Positions 1-13,500 of a DNA stretch of 64,000 bases are shown here, piece after piece. The translations under genes were made by a program, and so were the position numbers. The notes beneath the pieces are model-generated. The model had not been told where the DNA came from. It ran no database searches and saw nothing but the letters and a program-made list of their open reading frames with translations. Positions within the stretch are counted from its first letter, which is position 1. Each line of letters starts with the position of its first letter. This DNA is from Cinclus cinclus (Eukaryota > Chordata > Aves > Passeriformes > Cinclidae), in the NCBI RefSeq assembly GCF_963662255.1, contig NC_085047.1, forward strand, positions 106,944,181 to 107,008,180, in the 5' to 3' direction.

Positions 1-2960
1 GAATCATGGACCTCAGTTTTAGCATTGTGATACACAGACTGATAGATCAATGCTGTGCATGCAAATCCCTAATCACATGATCGATTAAATAAACTTTAAT
101 TTTAAATCAAACTTAAAAATAAACTCTATTTCCCATATCTCACTTCAGCGTTCAACACAAGATATGCAAATTTTGCTGGAATTGCAGTTTCACTAGAGGT
201 AAAAATTTTTACTACCAGCATTGGCTTGACTTTCTTAAAAGGGGACTAGGATCAATGCAGTCAGTCTGTTTCTCAGCTTCACTGAAAAGAACAGTAGTAA
301 ATTTCAAAATTACATGTATTTTTTAAAATTTGCTTTATTAATTCCTAGAGTATTTATCCAGTTCTTTCTGTGTGATACAACACTGACCTGAGGTACCAGT
401 GTGGCGAGGAAGAGTGTGAACATGCACACAGCTCGTCACCTACTCACTGCAGCTCTGAAATTTTCAGAGGTTGAAGGATGATCATCAGGGACACAGCTTC
501 ATGGTCATACAACATTCACAGTCACAAAAAGGTAAGACAGAAGGATGTCAGCTTGGCTTATATACAATCAGTTTTAAGACAAATGGAGGTTGGGGGAAAT
601 GTAAAATCAGTTACCTGGAACAGCAATCGAGCCATGAGGCTTCAGGATCTGTGGTGATGAAAGTCACCCAAGGCTCTCCACCACCACAGGTCCCACCATG
701 AAGCAAGGCAAGGCATTTATAGACACCGAATTAGAGGGAAGGATTCACAAGCTCTCATAAAGCACAAGTCCTTCTCCACAGAGTTTTCTCAGACCCTGCT
801 TACTCTCATCATCCACCTGGAAGGGTGTTTGTCTGCCACTCTCCCTGTCCTTGGGGGTCAGGGGGCTCCTCCACACGGATCTGACTGTAGGCAGTCACAT
901 CAGGCACTCCAGCACACAGGGTATTGCTAAAAGCAACTTCTGATTTGCAAAATCATTAGATTTAACTGAATGGCTCAAAAGTAGAGAGTAATAATTTCAG
1001 GTGAAATGAAACATAATCCCCCAAGCCTGAAATGTGCAAGATTAGTTCAAGATACTTTAGAACAACCTAGCAGAGAGCCATGAGAATTTGGGATGAATAT
1101 TTGAGCTGTGATTATTCTGTCACTGCAACCAACACCAGAATTTGGTTCAGAATCTCACATTCAAACCTATGAAAATCTTCCTCAGATAGCAGCTTTTTTT
1201 CCTGAAGTATTCCATATTTCCCCTAAACTTCTCTTAAAACTCTTCCAAAAAATTAAGAAGCCTTTAGTTAAAAGCAAAGCAAGCACCTGCATTGGCATTG
1301 CACATCTTTCATTCCTAGGCTTTGTGGTTTAGTTCCTAAAGCAGTAATGGAACCATATTAACTTAATTTTTAAGCAAACCTGTTGAGATTTTGTTAACTC
1401 CAAGAAGGAAGAAGGGACAATGAATTTTTATCTTCAAAACAGAGCTTGCAAAAGCAGCAAATACATGCAAGGTTGTAAGTCTTGCCTAGCTGGAAAATTA
1501 CCAGCAGAGGTTTGGTTTTTCTTTTTAGGTGGTGGGTTTTGTGTTTAACTCAGGAAGTTACTGTTTTCTAGAGAAACAGTATTTTCTGAAGCAGAGTGAT
1601 ACCTCTGAAAGAGGCTTTTACAGGTCTGGCCTGGCTTTACTGTCCTACAAGAATATGTCCCAATCACAGACCCTTTAGCTAAAAATTAACAGTCCCTTCT
1701 TTAGAACTTCACAAGGGTTCCACAAAAAAAATCAGGTGACCCATGGACTACATTACACTTTGAGTCCAGTGGTTCAGACAAAATCAGGTATCAACCATCT
1801 CCCTGGAAACTGTGCATTTACGAGCAGAGATGGTGTAATAAAGAATACACAGCACCTACCCATCACAGCATGGACTATCCTGACTAGAACAGCAGCACTA
1901 AATTCCAGGAGTACTTACCAGGTCAAAGGACAAACCACCTCTCAAAAAGCCACAGGTGTTAGAAATGGTTCACTGCTGCCAAATCCAAGCAATTCTGAGG
2001 AATTTACCAACCAGTTTTGTGCAACTCAGGCAGACCCTCCGCCTCTTGACTTCAGGGAAACAACAAAAAATGGTGACCACTTGTTAGACTGGTGCCTTTT
2101 GGCTCTGTATGGTCTCCATTAGCACAATATACTTGACAGATAACATAACTTTTGTTGGTTTGTTTTTTTTTTTAAATCGGTTTCATCTGCAATGATTTGT
2201 AAAGCAACAAATATCAAATGCTTAATTAAAACATAAACGCCTCCTGCAACTATGATAACTTCAACTTAGCAAAAGGAATGCAAAATGAAACTCTTACCTA
2301 TGTTTCCTGACTGAAGTGCAGCAGGTTAGCAGGAAGGTGCTGAAGGACTTCAGTGTGTGTGAACAGAAGCTGGCAGGGGCACAGCTCGAGCTCCTGAGCT
2401 GTGGGGAGCCGATGCCATCGAGGTGGTGAACACAGCCCTAAAAAGTGCCTGCACTCGGATTTGTGCACTTGCACCTCTCCACCCCCTCCCAGAGCAGTGC
2501 CCGTCCAAGAAGTTAAAGCAGCAGAGGGACTCCTGTGATGTACTCAGTACTGCTGATAAGCAGGGATCCAGCCCATCATCCAGGCTACAGCCCAGAGGTG
2601 CTACAGCAGGAAAAGCTACTCCCGTTCAGTAAAAACCTTCTGTTCAAAGGTAAGGGAGAAGGGCTAAGGGCAACCTCACACTCTGAACATGCTATGTCCT
2701 GTTTCCACACCAGAAGCTGCACAGAATATCCATAATCTAAATGGGATTCCTGCTCGTTCACATCCATGGGAACAGGATTTGGATGCCAGTTAAATATTCA
2801 GCAAGTGCCTAATCATCACCAAAACAAAAACCCCAAAAAGCCCTGAAACAAACTTGCTATAGCTACAGGTCCGAGTGGGAGACCAGAAACAATCAGGCTG
2901 TGAAGGCCAAAAAAGGCTGTACTTTGAAAATGTTTCCTACTATATACAAGAACAAATGCA
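1..2960. other. flank downstream of TAB3, no gene recognised
   Basis: AT-rich unique-looking DNA. The frames present, the longest at 1736-2122, show no recognisable domain, signal or splice structure. A perfect octamer ATGCAAAT lies near 59-66, which alone is not informative. In mammals the GK gene lies beyond the TAB3 3' end, but no glycerol kinase exon was recognised here. Confidence 0.5.
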
Positions 2961-2980
2961 GGATGTGATGTTTGCTTAGT

Positions 2981-2994
2981 TTTATTAATTTATT
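2981..2994 (-). terminator. TAB3: candidate distal poly(A) signals of TAB3
   Basis: On the minus strand two AATAAA hexamers occur at 2994-2989 and 2986-2981. About 15-50 nt further downstream is a T/GT-rich tract (TTTGTTCTTGTATATAG), the arrangement expected at a cleavage site. No transcript evidence is available. Confidence 0.4.
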
Positions 2995-4475
2995 TTTGCA
3001 GGAATCTGCAACTTGGAGTATGCACTTTCTGGAGGTACCATGCATGCATAGCCTCTGAATGCTTTTATACAATTTCATCTCTTAGTAATAAGTTCATTCA
3101 CAGCATACACAAATCTAGAATGCAGACACCATATATACAGGATTAAACAAGATCGTGTCTTCTTTTTTAATGAAAAAATTTAACAGGGTTTCACACAGCA
3201 GGAAGTATGGATTAGATACACTGGTGCCACCATAAATAAATAAGTTTCAAGAACACAGTTTTTAAAAATTGGTTTCAAAGATACTGGAAATCCAGGATTA
3301 TAATATTGCATTAACTCCACTGATTTCTGATTATTCCAAGAAAGATATTTGCATTTATGGACATAAACAGCAATGAAAGCCCCAACTGAAGAAATGTGGC
3401 AAAACTCAATCATGTCTGGGTTCATGTAAGATTTGACATTTTGAATTGAAAACAAATGCAGCTGCACACAGAGACAGTACTGACTGTGAGATGTGATATC
3501 TGTGCATGTCTTCCTTCCTTGTGAGATTTAGAGTCACTGCAGTACAGAGCACATCAATTCTGTGGTACCAAATTGGCTGTTGAATTGTTTATGTCCAACT
3601 ATCCACTTCTCATCAGGACAGTCATGTTCACATTCTAGGGTACACCACTGGATTTTAAAAGAACTATCATCCTGATGACAAGCTTGTTTTCAACATATTT
3701 AATATTCTCACATTCTTTTTTAAAACATTCTTTATTGGTTTCATTTTGTCCCCATTTCAAGTCAAGTATTTCTATTTCAGTTTCAAGGGATTTTACAATC
3801 AATATTAAATGTAAAAGTATTCAGAAATTGAAAAAGTATTTAGAAATTGAAGTGAGAGATGTATAGCTGGGAGAGATAAAGTAACTGAGAGAAAAGCTGT
3901 TTTTCTTTTTTTTTTTTAAAGAAAAAAATGATTCAGTAGCATATCATAATCAGAAAGTACTGAGACCAGCTCTTATAAGAATTATTACACCTTTTCACCA
4001 CACCTCCCATTTTTCAAGGGAAACACACACATACCACAGACACACAGATACACAATTCAATCTGATCTAAGACTACATTTTACAAAGTACTTGCTTTTGC
4101 TTGACTTTCCACCCCTTTCCTCTTCACCCAAACAAGACTAATAATTACATCCAATTAAAAGTAGATCCAAAGTTCAGGATTTCTTTTGGTTTACTATGTT
4201 CTGAATAATTTTCCACAAGCTCCACTCTAAATAAACTTTTATAGAACTACACAAGTATGCTATAATTCAAGGGAATTCATCTTAATAGCACAGTAAATAT
4301 AAAATAAGCTTTATAAAATTTCAATGAACAGTGAGATCATTTTGAATAACTGAATGTCCAAGTCAGTTACAAACTCTACCAATCTAGTAGCATGGTTGAG
4401 GGAAAGCTCAATCATTAAGGAATAAAGAAAACACAAGTAGTGCATTTACTCAAAAGCATCAGCATCCCAACATTC

Positions 4476-4502
4476 TCTCTCTCTCACACACACACACACA
4501 CA
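4476..4502. repeat. (CT)n(CA)n compound microsatellite
   Basis: A run of CT units passes directly into a run of CA units inside the inferred TAB3 3' UTR. Confidence 0.85.
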
Positions 4503-7206
4503 TTTTATACAATACAGTGCATTTTGTATGCCAGCTGACATTAGGGTTTTATGTGCATTGAATAAATATTCCATAAACCAATCTTTTTGGTATAATCTAC
4601 AATTCAGTTGGGGTTTGAATGGCATTACCTGTTTTCAGAAGGAAAATGGATCTTCCAATATGCAAAATACAATTACATTCTAACAAACTAGAAATATTCA
4701 AGCACCATGTCAAGTCTTTACTATTAATGTTTGAGTATGGGCATTTACAAGTAAAAGAATACAACAGAAGGGTGTTGGTGGTTTTCTTTGTTTGTACAAG
4801 CAACAAATGAGAGCAATTGAAAAAAACAAGTAAAACCATTGGTACAAAGGACTTATTTTTCAATTTAATGGCGCTCACTCCTCCAGTATCTTGCTGTGGT
4901 AGCAGCCTTCCTTCTCTTCCTCTGGTGAAGCTGGGACTAAGATTTGCAAGTCTCCATGTATGGTTATTGCAGTTCAGGGCATTTTTGGACTGAATACATA
5001 TTTGCACCTCCTCCCTCAAAAGTAGCATCTACTCTGTCTGAAAATGGCACAACTGTATTTTTGCATGACACCTCTACTCTCATTTGCTGACTGTCACTTC
5101 AGTTGCTCTGTTTTTGTAATTCCAGCAAAAACAAATGCTTCTAGAACTTCACCAGAAGTACAAAGGAATATAAAATTGAAATAATACAATGGCAAAGGCA
5201 TCAGGATAGAAAAGCCATGAAGTTACTGGTATTGTTTGGAGTCATTCATTATACAGCTGATAAAAGCAATGCTTCTGCTCATGTTTTCCAGTTCTCTGTT
5301 TTGTCAGACTGTCCACTGACATGCACAAAAATTAATATCTGACTTTTAATTTCAGCTGACAGTAATTTGACAGTAACATTCTTACCCCCTTCCAGATGTG
5401 ATGAGCTCCCCCCACAGCAGTGTAAATCACTAGGAAGGAAGGAATACCATCTCTGATGCCTTTGACTTTGTTTTGTTCATCAGTGGTGCACACTGATTGC
5501 TGGAGCTCTCTTAGCTTATTTAAAATTATCCTGAAGATTTAGTTAGTGCAAGAACATATTGAAAAATGCCAGATAAAATATTGGTTCCTCATTTAAGATC
5601 AACAGTTCAGTTATTACTGTTGTCTTTATAAACTGTGGGGAGAGAAGACACCAGATTGATCAATGCAGTCAAGATGAGCTTTTCTCCACCCACCTCTTGC
5701 AAATGCTGCTTTGTTTTAAAGAAGGATTCAGACATATGATTGTTCTACCACAGCTCAGCATGTTATCACACATCAAGAGAACTGTGGTAACTGACAGTAT
5801 GGATGTAGCTGCCATGAGTTAAGAACAGCTTAAAATGAAGTAGTTTATAACTCTCATGGTAAAGTTAATAGCAATTTTTGCTTTACCAAGTCAATTACCA
5901 GAATTCAGCTGAAGTGCTTGGCTGCATCTCTGAATTGTGATGAAGTTATACCATAAAAACTCAAATGCACTGTATCAGTCTCTGACCAGTACAAAGAACA
6001 CCCTACTCAGTCACACAGTTGTGTCACAGAATCATTCAGCTGCCCAAACCCAAGTTTGATCTGAAAGTATTGAGCACTTTATTCCAGCAGCCTGAAGCAT
6101 TCAGACAGATTGAACATCACCTTTAGAACACAGTGTATCATAGGCAGATAAGTACCAGTAGGATTTTCAGTTGCAAGTCTTGTGTTCTTTAACCTATGAC
6201 AAATATTTCCTGACCAAAATAGAAAGAATGCAGTGTGTAATTCTTTAGGATCTGGCATCTGCTATTTTGTACAGGCTGATTTATTAATAATGTGCAAATA
6301 AACCTTTACTGAAGAGTTGATTAATTATTTTTCAGCTAACTTTGATCTGGGGCACAAAGCACCTTCTGTGCTGTAAACACCATGAATTCTTCACAATTTG
6401 GAAGCTGAAAAGGCCTAAGGAACTGGGTACAAACTCTTCTCAAACACAACAGTGGCTGAGCCCAAGTTTTCCAAATGGAATTTGGAGTAGCCTGTGTTTG
6501 GCATTTGTCACCATGCTGCTGCACAGCACAGACTCAGAAGGTTGTACAGAAAAGCATCCTTTGAGTTTGGAAACACGACGGCCCAATGAAAGCATGCAGC
6601 AGGATTTTCATCCGCAACGTGGTAGAATTCATTCTCGGTTTATTACCAGTGTTGACACAGCCAGGTGAGCACTGTACAAGCAAATGGGATTGTAAAAAAT
6701 TACCTCTGATTACACTCTCTGTAACACTCACACAGTTCCTCATTTAGTCACCTCAGGTCACTATTTCAAACAGCAATTTTTTGTAGACATAAGTTACCCT
6801 GAAAAAAAGCAGCAATTACAAATACCCTTCTCCTTGTTTTTTTATACATTGCAAAATTTATCATTGCATTTACCTGTCTTCTCTTTCAGTAGCTTACAAT
6901 CTAGAAGCACAGGGAGCCTTTGTTTTCCAGCTAGCTGTGGCCAGGTTTAGTCAGCTCTGGCTCTTCAGTTTTTCTGGTTAAGTGTAACACTTCACACCAT
7001 TACTAAGAGTCCTATAATTTTCTTTTTAAAAACAGTAGTTTTGGGTTGGGTTTTTTTAGAGCCACTAAGCAGTAACTATAACCACAGGAATAAACACCAG
7101 TAGTTATTTGCTTTCCTGCATACATTCTTCTCAAAATTAATCCTTTTACATTTTCAGGTTTCATTTGCTGCTTTGCTCACTGCAATGGGAAGGAATTTCA
7201 CCTTAA

Positions 7207-7216
7207 TTTATTTATT
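7207..7216 (-). terminator. TAB3: candidate proximal poly(A) signal of TAB3
   Basis: Two overlapping AATAAA hexamers lie on the minus strand about 175 nt after the TAB3 stop. The sequence just downstream is not clearly GU-rich, so use of this site is uncertain. Confidence 0.25.
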
Positions 7217-7390
7217 TTCTAGTGCAGCAGAAGCAGAAACATCCTAATACATTACTCCCACCCCTTGCAATATGAAGATTGTTGACTGGCAAAGGATGGG
7301 CAGATGGACTGAAAGGTTCCCCATGTTTCCTTCTCTTACAGCTGCTGGCTGAGAGCCTGTGTTCAACCCAGTACAGCCCCTTCCTGAATT

Positions 7391-7539
7391 TCAGGTGTAT
7401 CGTGGCATTTCACACTGTTCACAGCGATTTAGTGCTGGGTGATTTAGAAAGGTGCAGCTACCACAATTCCATGGGGCCCCTTCAAAGTCTTCATCTCTTG
7501 GCTGAGTCCGTGGGGTCTGTTTGGAGCTGTTTTGATGCT
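7391..7539 (-). CDS. TAB3: TAB3 last coding exon: NZF zinc finger and stop (residues 628-676)
   Basis: The acceptor CTTTTGTTTAG precedes AGCATCAAAACAGC at 7539. With a carried G it reads [20 protein letters not shown], then [20 protein letters not shown], then EQCEMPRYT and TGA at 7393-7391. The zinc ligands are the four cysteines at about residues 653, 656, 667 and 670 (W-x-C-x2-C-x10-C-x2-C). The Thr-Phe pair at 657-658 after the second cysteine is the ubiquitin-contact motif of this NZF family, needed for Lys63-chain binding in TAB2/TAB3. The exon has 149 nt, which with one carried base makes 50 codons including the stop. Phase 1 at its start matches both the 84-nt exon and the exon that was not found. 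Confidence 0.96.
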
Positions 7540-10500
7540 CTAAACAAAAGCCAAAAGAAAACATTTTATTTCAGAAGAGAAGGATTAATAGTCAAGACCA
7601 CACTACTGGAAGGCTACCTAATTAAACAGTTTATCTTAAAATGAACATGTAAACCTTCTCCTAAAGCACTTCTAATTCAATTTGTGAAATCTGAATATTT
7701 CAAGTATTTCACTTCTATAAAGAGCCACTTAACCGTAACACCTAAAAACAAAGAAGAGCAGTCACCGCTATTAGGTCACTGATACTACTAAAAGTTGCAC
7801 AGCTTAAAACATGCAAGTTTGTTACTGGTACTGCAGCACCATCCTGTTAAGGGTTACACACAGCAGTCTATTTCCACATTTTAAACTACAATAACCCTGC
7901 TTTACCTGAAGGGGAAAACCACTTCTAACTTAATTGCTTCAAACAGTCTGACAAGATATCTTTTTCTAGCATTTATTCAGGCTGAAAAAGAATACAACCT
8001 AAAAATAAAATGACAGGCCTATTTCAAAACAAGACAGTTCTTCCTCATGCCTTTGAAGCAGGGATATATGTATGTGAAGCAGCATTTAAGCCTGTTTTCA
8101 CTCATAAAATCAGGATGTATGCAAATCACACATTAGGCCTTAACGCACAGAAACACTCATTTTTCCATGTCTCCTGACAGCACCTCAACACCTCAGGTTA
8201 TCTAGCATAAGCAAGGAATACTCCCAGGATGCGGAAACAAAACACCTTAGAAAATGTTAATATTTATTAACACATAACTAGAAGGTATGGCTAGGATACC
8301 CAGCTGCTAAGTATCTGTGAACTTATGCCTAACAAAGGCCTGCAATTTTCAACTGCACACAAAGTAATTTGCAGTTGCTGCCCCATCTGCTAAGAAATGC
8401 AGCAGACCACTGATGACAACCTTAGTGCAAATAGTACTTAAGTCTTCAGAGAAAAATAAAGGAAATAAAAGTAACCTCTTTGCTTAGATGCAAACAGATT
8501 CCAGCCCAGTAGCTGCACAGTAGCATCAGCAGTGCTTGACCTCAACAAATTCCTGGTAAGCCAGGCAGTGTGGGCACTCGACTGCGTTCCATTGACTGGC
8601 CAGATGGCAGCACAGAGCACCCTTGTCTGCCCACGCCCGTCTGTCTGCCCACGCTTTCAACAGCTCAATATTAAACAATATTTATTATTTAAGAAAAAAA
8701 AGAACTACGCCTTCATGTAAAAATCCCAGCTCTGAATACACTACAGCAGTGCTACAACTGATCTCTAATAAGCTGACAGACAAAACCTGGAAGCTGGCTG
8801 CATAAATCCTTACAAGGCACTATTTTCCTCACTGCCAAATAAAAAAAAAACTTATTTCATGTGAGTTTTGCACACTATTTTGCTTTGAAATAATACATCA
8901 AATATGGTAGTGTAATTAAGAGACTGTCTTCAAGCACCATAAAGTTAAAAATTCCTTAATCAAGGAACTGCAAGATCACTGCAGTTTAAGGTGAGCCCAG
9001 GCAGCTGCCTGCACACCACGACTACCTCAAACTACTGCTTCCCTGGACACTAACACCTAATGCACGAACTCCTTCCAGTATTATCTTTTCTTTGAGCCAC
9101 AAGCAGCAGTTCTGAGCCTTCGCTTTCTTTTAAATTTCCATACAGCAATAATTTTATTACATTGAGGGGAAAAACACTTGCTTCAAAAGAGGGGGAAAAT
9201 TTCCAAATATGTATTCAAAATTCACCTACAGAAACCTTTGTGGAGTGTTATCAGCAACCAGAACTAATTTACAAACTCTGGAGTGTAAGGGAGACCATAG
9301 GATTACTGATTCAGAAAAGCTACTTCTTTTCCACAAGTGCAGTACATGCTAATTACAGCAAGAGGAGACATAATATTATAAATCTTATCACACACTTTCA
9401 GGGGAAAGACCACTGCTCTTTCTTTATCAGAGCACAGGATCCCACATTGGCTGTTTCAGCACTTCTTTCTAATAGGGAATAACTATTTATACAATCAAGG
9501 TGGTATTAACAAAACATTCATTTGCAACAATCTACCTGAGGAAAACAATTTGCAGCCAGGACTACTGCACTTAAAGAAAATCCTCTGGTTTGAAATACAG
9601 AAAGAAAATTTAAATAAGTAGAGCTGCTTCCGGTCACCACAGGGATTGTTTAAAAAAGAAAAAAAATGCAGATAGGTGATGCGGATTTGGTGATGCCTGT
9701 TTGTAGACCTACCTTTTTTATATGGCTTTGGTGGCACAACAGGACCAGGCTCTATGTTATCATAGAAGTTACATGTGGCTTTTGGATCAAAGTTTCCTGT
9801 CAGAAAAGAAAAAGTTTAACTTGAAGGTTATTTAAATGCCTATGCCAGAGATATGAACAGTCAAAGGCTTCCTATTTTATACATCTTTTTATTATGACAT
9901 TACATCTTAGCTTTTTCACAAGATTTGTCACACATTTTTAGTCTTCTGTCAATCACGGCAATTGTTAGCAGGGCAATCCCATAATGAAAAATCAACTCCA
10001 GCTCAACATTTTGTATTGCTCTGAAAACATGTGAAATGTATGTCTTCCTACAGGATATTTCCTTGATAAAAAGGACTGTGCATATCCTAATCTGTTTGAT
10101 TCTATTTAAGACAAGTTTCTGTTGCAAAAGAGACTTTTAAAAACCCTAGTAAATTTCTGTTTGCCAGCCTCTTTGTTGCAACCCATTGTTCAGTTGTGTA
10201 TTACTTGGCCACAGCCTTTGTCAGAAAAAAGTTAAAATTTTAAGTAAAGAATCTTCACAAAGGAGTAATTTTTTAAAATATGCTCTTTGCAAAGTCATTT
10301 TAGGTCACCATTTTCTTACTAATGGAATTTAACTTGGCCAACGGAAGTATTAGCAAGTCAAGGTTATTAGGTTGCAACTGAAAAAACACCTTTTAGATGT
10401 GAGTTGTCACTGCTAATCCAAATTGAACTCTAAAAACTCCAAATATTTGCATTTAAGCACATGCCATGTTAGAATCATAGGATCATTTAGGTTGGAAAAT

Positions 10501-13500
10501 ACCTCAAAGATCATTGAGTCCAACCACTGCCCCAGCACTGCCAAGTCAATCACTAACTCATGTCTCCAGGTGCTGCATCTACAGGTTTTTTAAATACCTC
10601 CTGGGATGGCAACTCCACCACTTCCCTAGGCAGTCTGTTCCAATGCTTGACAACTCTTGCCCTGAAGACATTTTCCCTAATATGAAATCTAAACCTGCTC
10701 TGGTGCAACTTAATGCTGATTACTCTCATCTGTTACTTGTTACCTGGGAGAAGAGACCTCACCACAGCCTCCTTTCACATTATTGTAAAGAGCAAAAAGG
10801 TTCCCCTGAGCATCCTTTTCTCCAGGCTGGACACCCCCATCTCCCCCAGCTGCTCCTCATCACACTTGTGCTCCAGACCCTTCCCAGCTCTGCTGCCCTT
10901 CTCTGGACTCACTCCAGCCCCTCAATGTCTTTCTTGTAGTGAGGTGCCCAAAACTGGACACAGGATTTGAGGTGTGGCCTCACCAGTGCCAAGTACAGGG
11001 TGACAATCCCTGCCCTGGTCCTGCTGCCACACCATTGCTGATCCTGGCCAGGTGCCATTGGCCTTCCTGGGCACACCTGGCTCATGTTCAGCTGCTGCTG
11101 ATCAGCATCCCCAGGTACCTTTCCAGCCACTCTTCCCCCAGCCTGTAGCTCTGCTGGGGGGTGCTGAGACACAAGGGCAGGGCCCAGCACTTGGCCTTTT
11201 TGAACCTGATAAAACTGACCTCATCCCACTGATTCAACCTGTCCAGAGCCCTCTGCAGAGCCTTCCTAACCACCAGCAGATTAACATTCATGACCATATC
11301 CAAATTAAGATTTTTAAAAATTATCAATTCAATACCTCTAGATTGAAGGAGATCAACTTCTTTCAGTGTACAGTCAACATTTATCTGGAGCTGTCTGTTG
11401 AGGCTTCTCAATCTGGTCATTTCCTCAGGCTAGAAAGAAACATCCCAAAATAGCAATTGTGGGAAATTCAGCCTCTTATTTGAAACAGAAATAACATTGC
11501 TCTGTCTTTGTTAACAGCTTTATTAAAAACTGAGTATAGATAAGGCACTGAAAGAAGCCCAACTGTCTGGTCCACTACCCCTAACTCATCTGCCCTTAGA
11601 AAACATTCTTCTCTTTGCAGGTAAGAAGGACAACAGACAAGTTACTTAATACGAAAATTGTTAGTAAGATGACATAGCTGAGCTCAAGTTTATAAAACCA
11701 CACATTACTAAATTCTGTATAAATGGATAACTTGCTACCTGAGGTTGCATCATGATAATCAAAAACAGAACAGAAACTGCAGCCCACAGTAACTATTACT
11801 TGATTGTAACTGAATGAGGTTAAAAGTTTATTCATTTGCATCAATCCAAGGAGCTCCAAGAAGCCAAACCTTCTAGCTCAGTAGATTTAAATCATTCAAG
11901 GATGAAAGATTGCAATTATTCTTAACAGCATAATCAGTTATTTAAGTGCATATATTTACGTATCATTAAGAAACCCTATGTTACTGGAATGCAAAGCTTT
12001 CTTAATGCTAGCAGCATCAATCACTAACACATTTTATCCCAGGATGTATTCCAGCATCACAGTCACAAAATCACAGAATATTCAAGGTTGTAAGGAACCT
12101 CTGGAGGTCATCTGGTCCAACTCCTCTGCCAAGCCTCCAACCAGACTTTGTGCCACTGATTGCCACACTCTTGGCCTGGCTGTTCATCCAGTTTTCAATG
12201 AAACTTAAGAACTCATCCAGCCCATACCTCATAAGCTTCTCTATAAAGATCTTACAGGAGACAACGCTGAAAGTCTTGCCAAAATCTAGACAGACAATAA
12301 CCACTGTCTAGGTTACCAGGACAGACTTTGCATCCTAGAAGTTTACCAAATTGGTCAAGCTTGGCTTCCCCTTGGTGAATCTATGTGACTACTGCTGACC
12401 ACTTTCTTGTCCTTCATGTGCCTGGAAATGGTCAGCAGCATTAGCTGCTCCATCACTTTTCTAAGGTTCAAGGTGAAGCTGACCAGCCATTAGTTCCCTG
12501 TGTCCTCCCCTTCTTGAAGACAGCAGTGATATTTGCTCTCTTCTAGTCTTTGGGAACTTTCCCAAACACCATTAATCAACCAAAGATTATCTGGAGTGGC
12601 CTTGCAATGACACCTGCCTGCTCCCTGAGCACTCAAAGGTGCATCTCATCCAGGATTATGACCTCGTGTATGCCTCTTTGCCTAAGCATTCCCTGACCTG
12701 ATTCTCTTCCACTAAGGGTGTACCTTCCTTGTTTCACACTTTTCTCAGGGTCACTGGGACCTGGGATTCCTGAAGGACTGTAAAGACTGAACCAAGAAGC
12801 TCATACAGTATCTCAAGCCTTTCCCATGTCCTACATAACAACGTTCCCCAGTTTGCTGAGCCCACATTTTCAATGGTCTTCCTGCTGTCATCTAGGTAGT
12901 AACAGAAACATTTATTTTGGTCTTTGAAATCCTGTGCCAGATTCACCTCCAGTTGGTCTCTGGCTTTCCTAAGCTCATCCTAGCACACTCAGTGCCTCTG
13001 TACTTCTCCCAGGTACATCTTTGCCAAATGCTGCCCTGAAGCAGGTGAGACATGGAACAGCCATAGTAGCTAAGCAGCCAAAGGCCCTTCTGTGCCTTCC
13101 AGCCTACACCTGTTTGCACTGCTTGTCAATACAGCCAGTAAGTCTGAGCTGATTTGCTTAACAACTGCACACAGTGGAAGATATTTTTCAGCCAAATGAA
13201 TTCCCTTATAAGAGCCACACACGTGTTTGGGCTAGAGTCACTTGCAGGTGAAAGTCACACAGATAAGAAGAATCAACGAGGAAAATAGGAGAGTTCCAAC
13301 TATTTCAAGCAACACTGCCACTGAAAAGTTATTTAGCACATCTTGCATATACCAAATGAGAAATACTGTCTATGAGAAACAAGTACTCAAACAATAAAAT
13401 AGCTTTCTAAAAACAAAACTTAAGCCTTCCTGCATGAACACAAGTTCGATATGGCTAAGGCTTACTGAACTGACTTGGACACACTTTTATTGGTTGTTAG

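Larger units (their letters stand above)
2965..7390 (-). other. TAB3: TAB3 3' UTR, inferred extent
   Basis: This stretch lies directly downstream of the TAB3 stop on the minus strand and holds no supported coding exon. It is AT-rich with a short CT/CA microsatellite near 4476-4502. Mammalian TAB3 has a long 3' UTR, so a 4.4-kb tail ending near the poly(A) signal pair at 2981-2994 is plausible. A shorter tail ending just past the overlapping signals at 7207-7216 is also possible. The end point is an inference. Confidence 0.4.

Noticed and set aside
4597..5028. 143-codon minus-strand frame downstream of TAB3
   Set aside because: It lies in the inferred TAB3 3' UTR, with no protein features and no promoter or splice signals.
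8481..8620. Candidate for the missing TAB3 linker exon (minus strand, reading ...RSSTADA...)
   Set aside because: Only a few residues resemble the expected end, there is no GT donor after it and no similarity upstream.
9495..9737. Read-through of the 84-nt TAB3 exon into the intron (80 codons)
   Set aside because: A good donor GTAGGT follows the exon and the sequence beyond it has no resemblance to TAB proteins.
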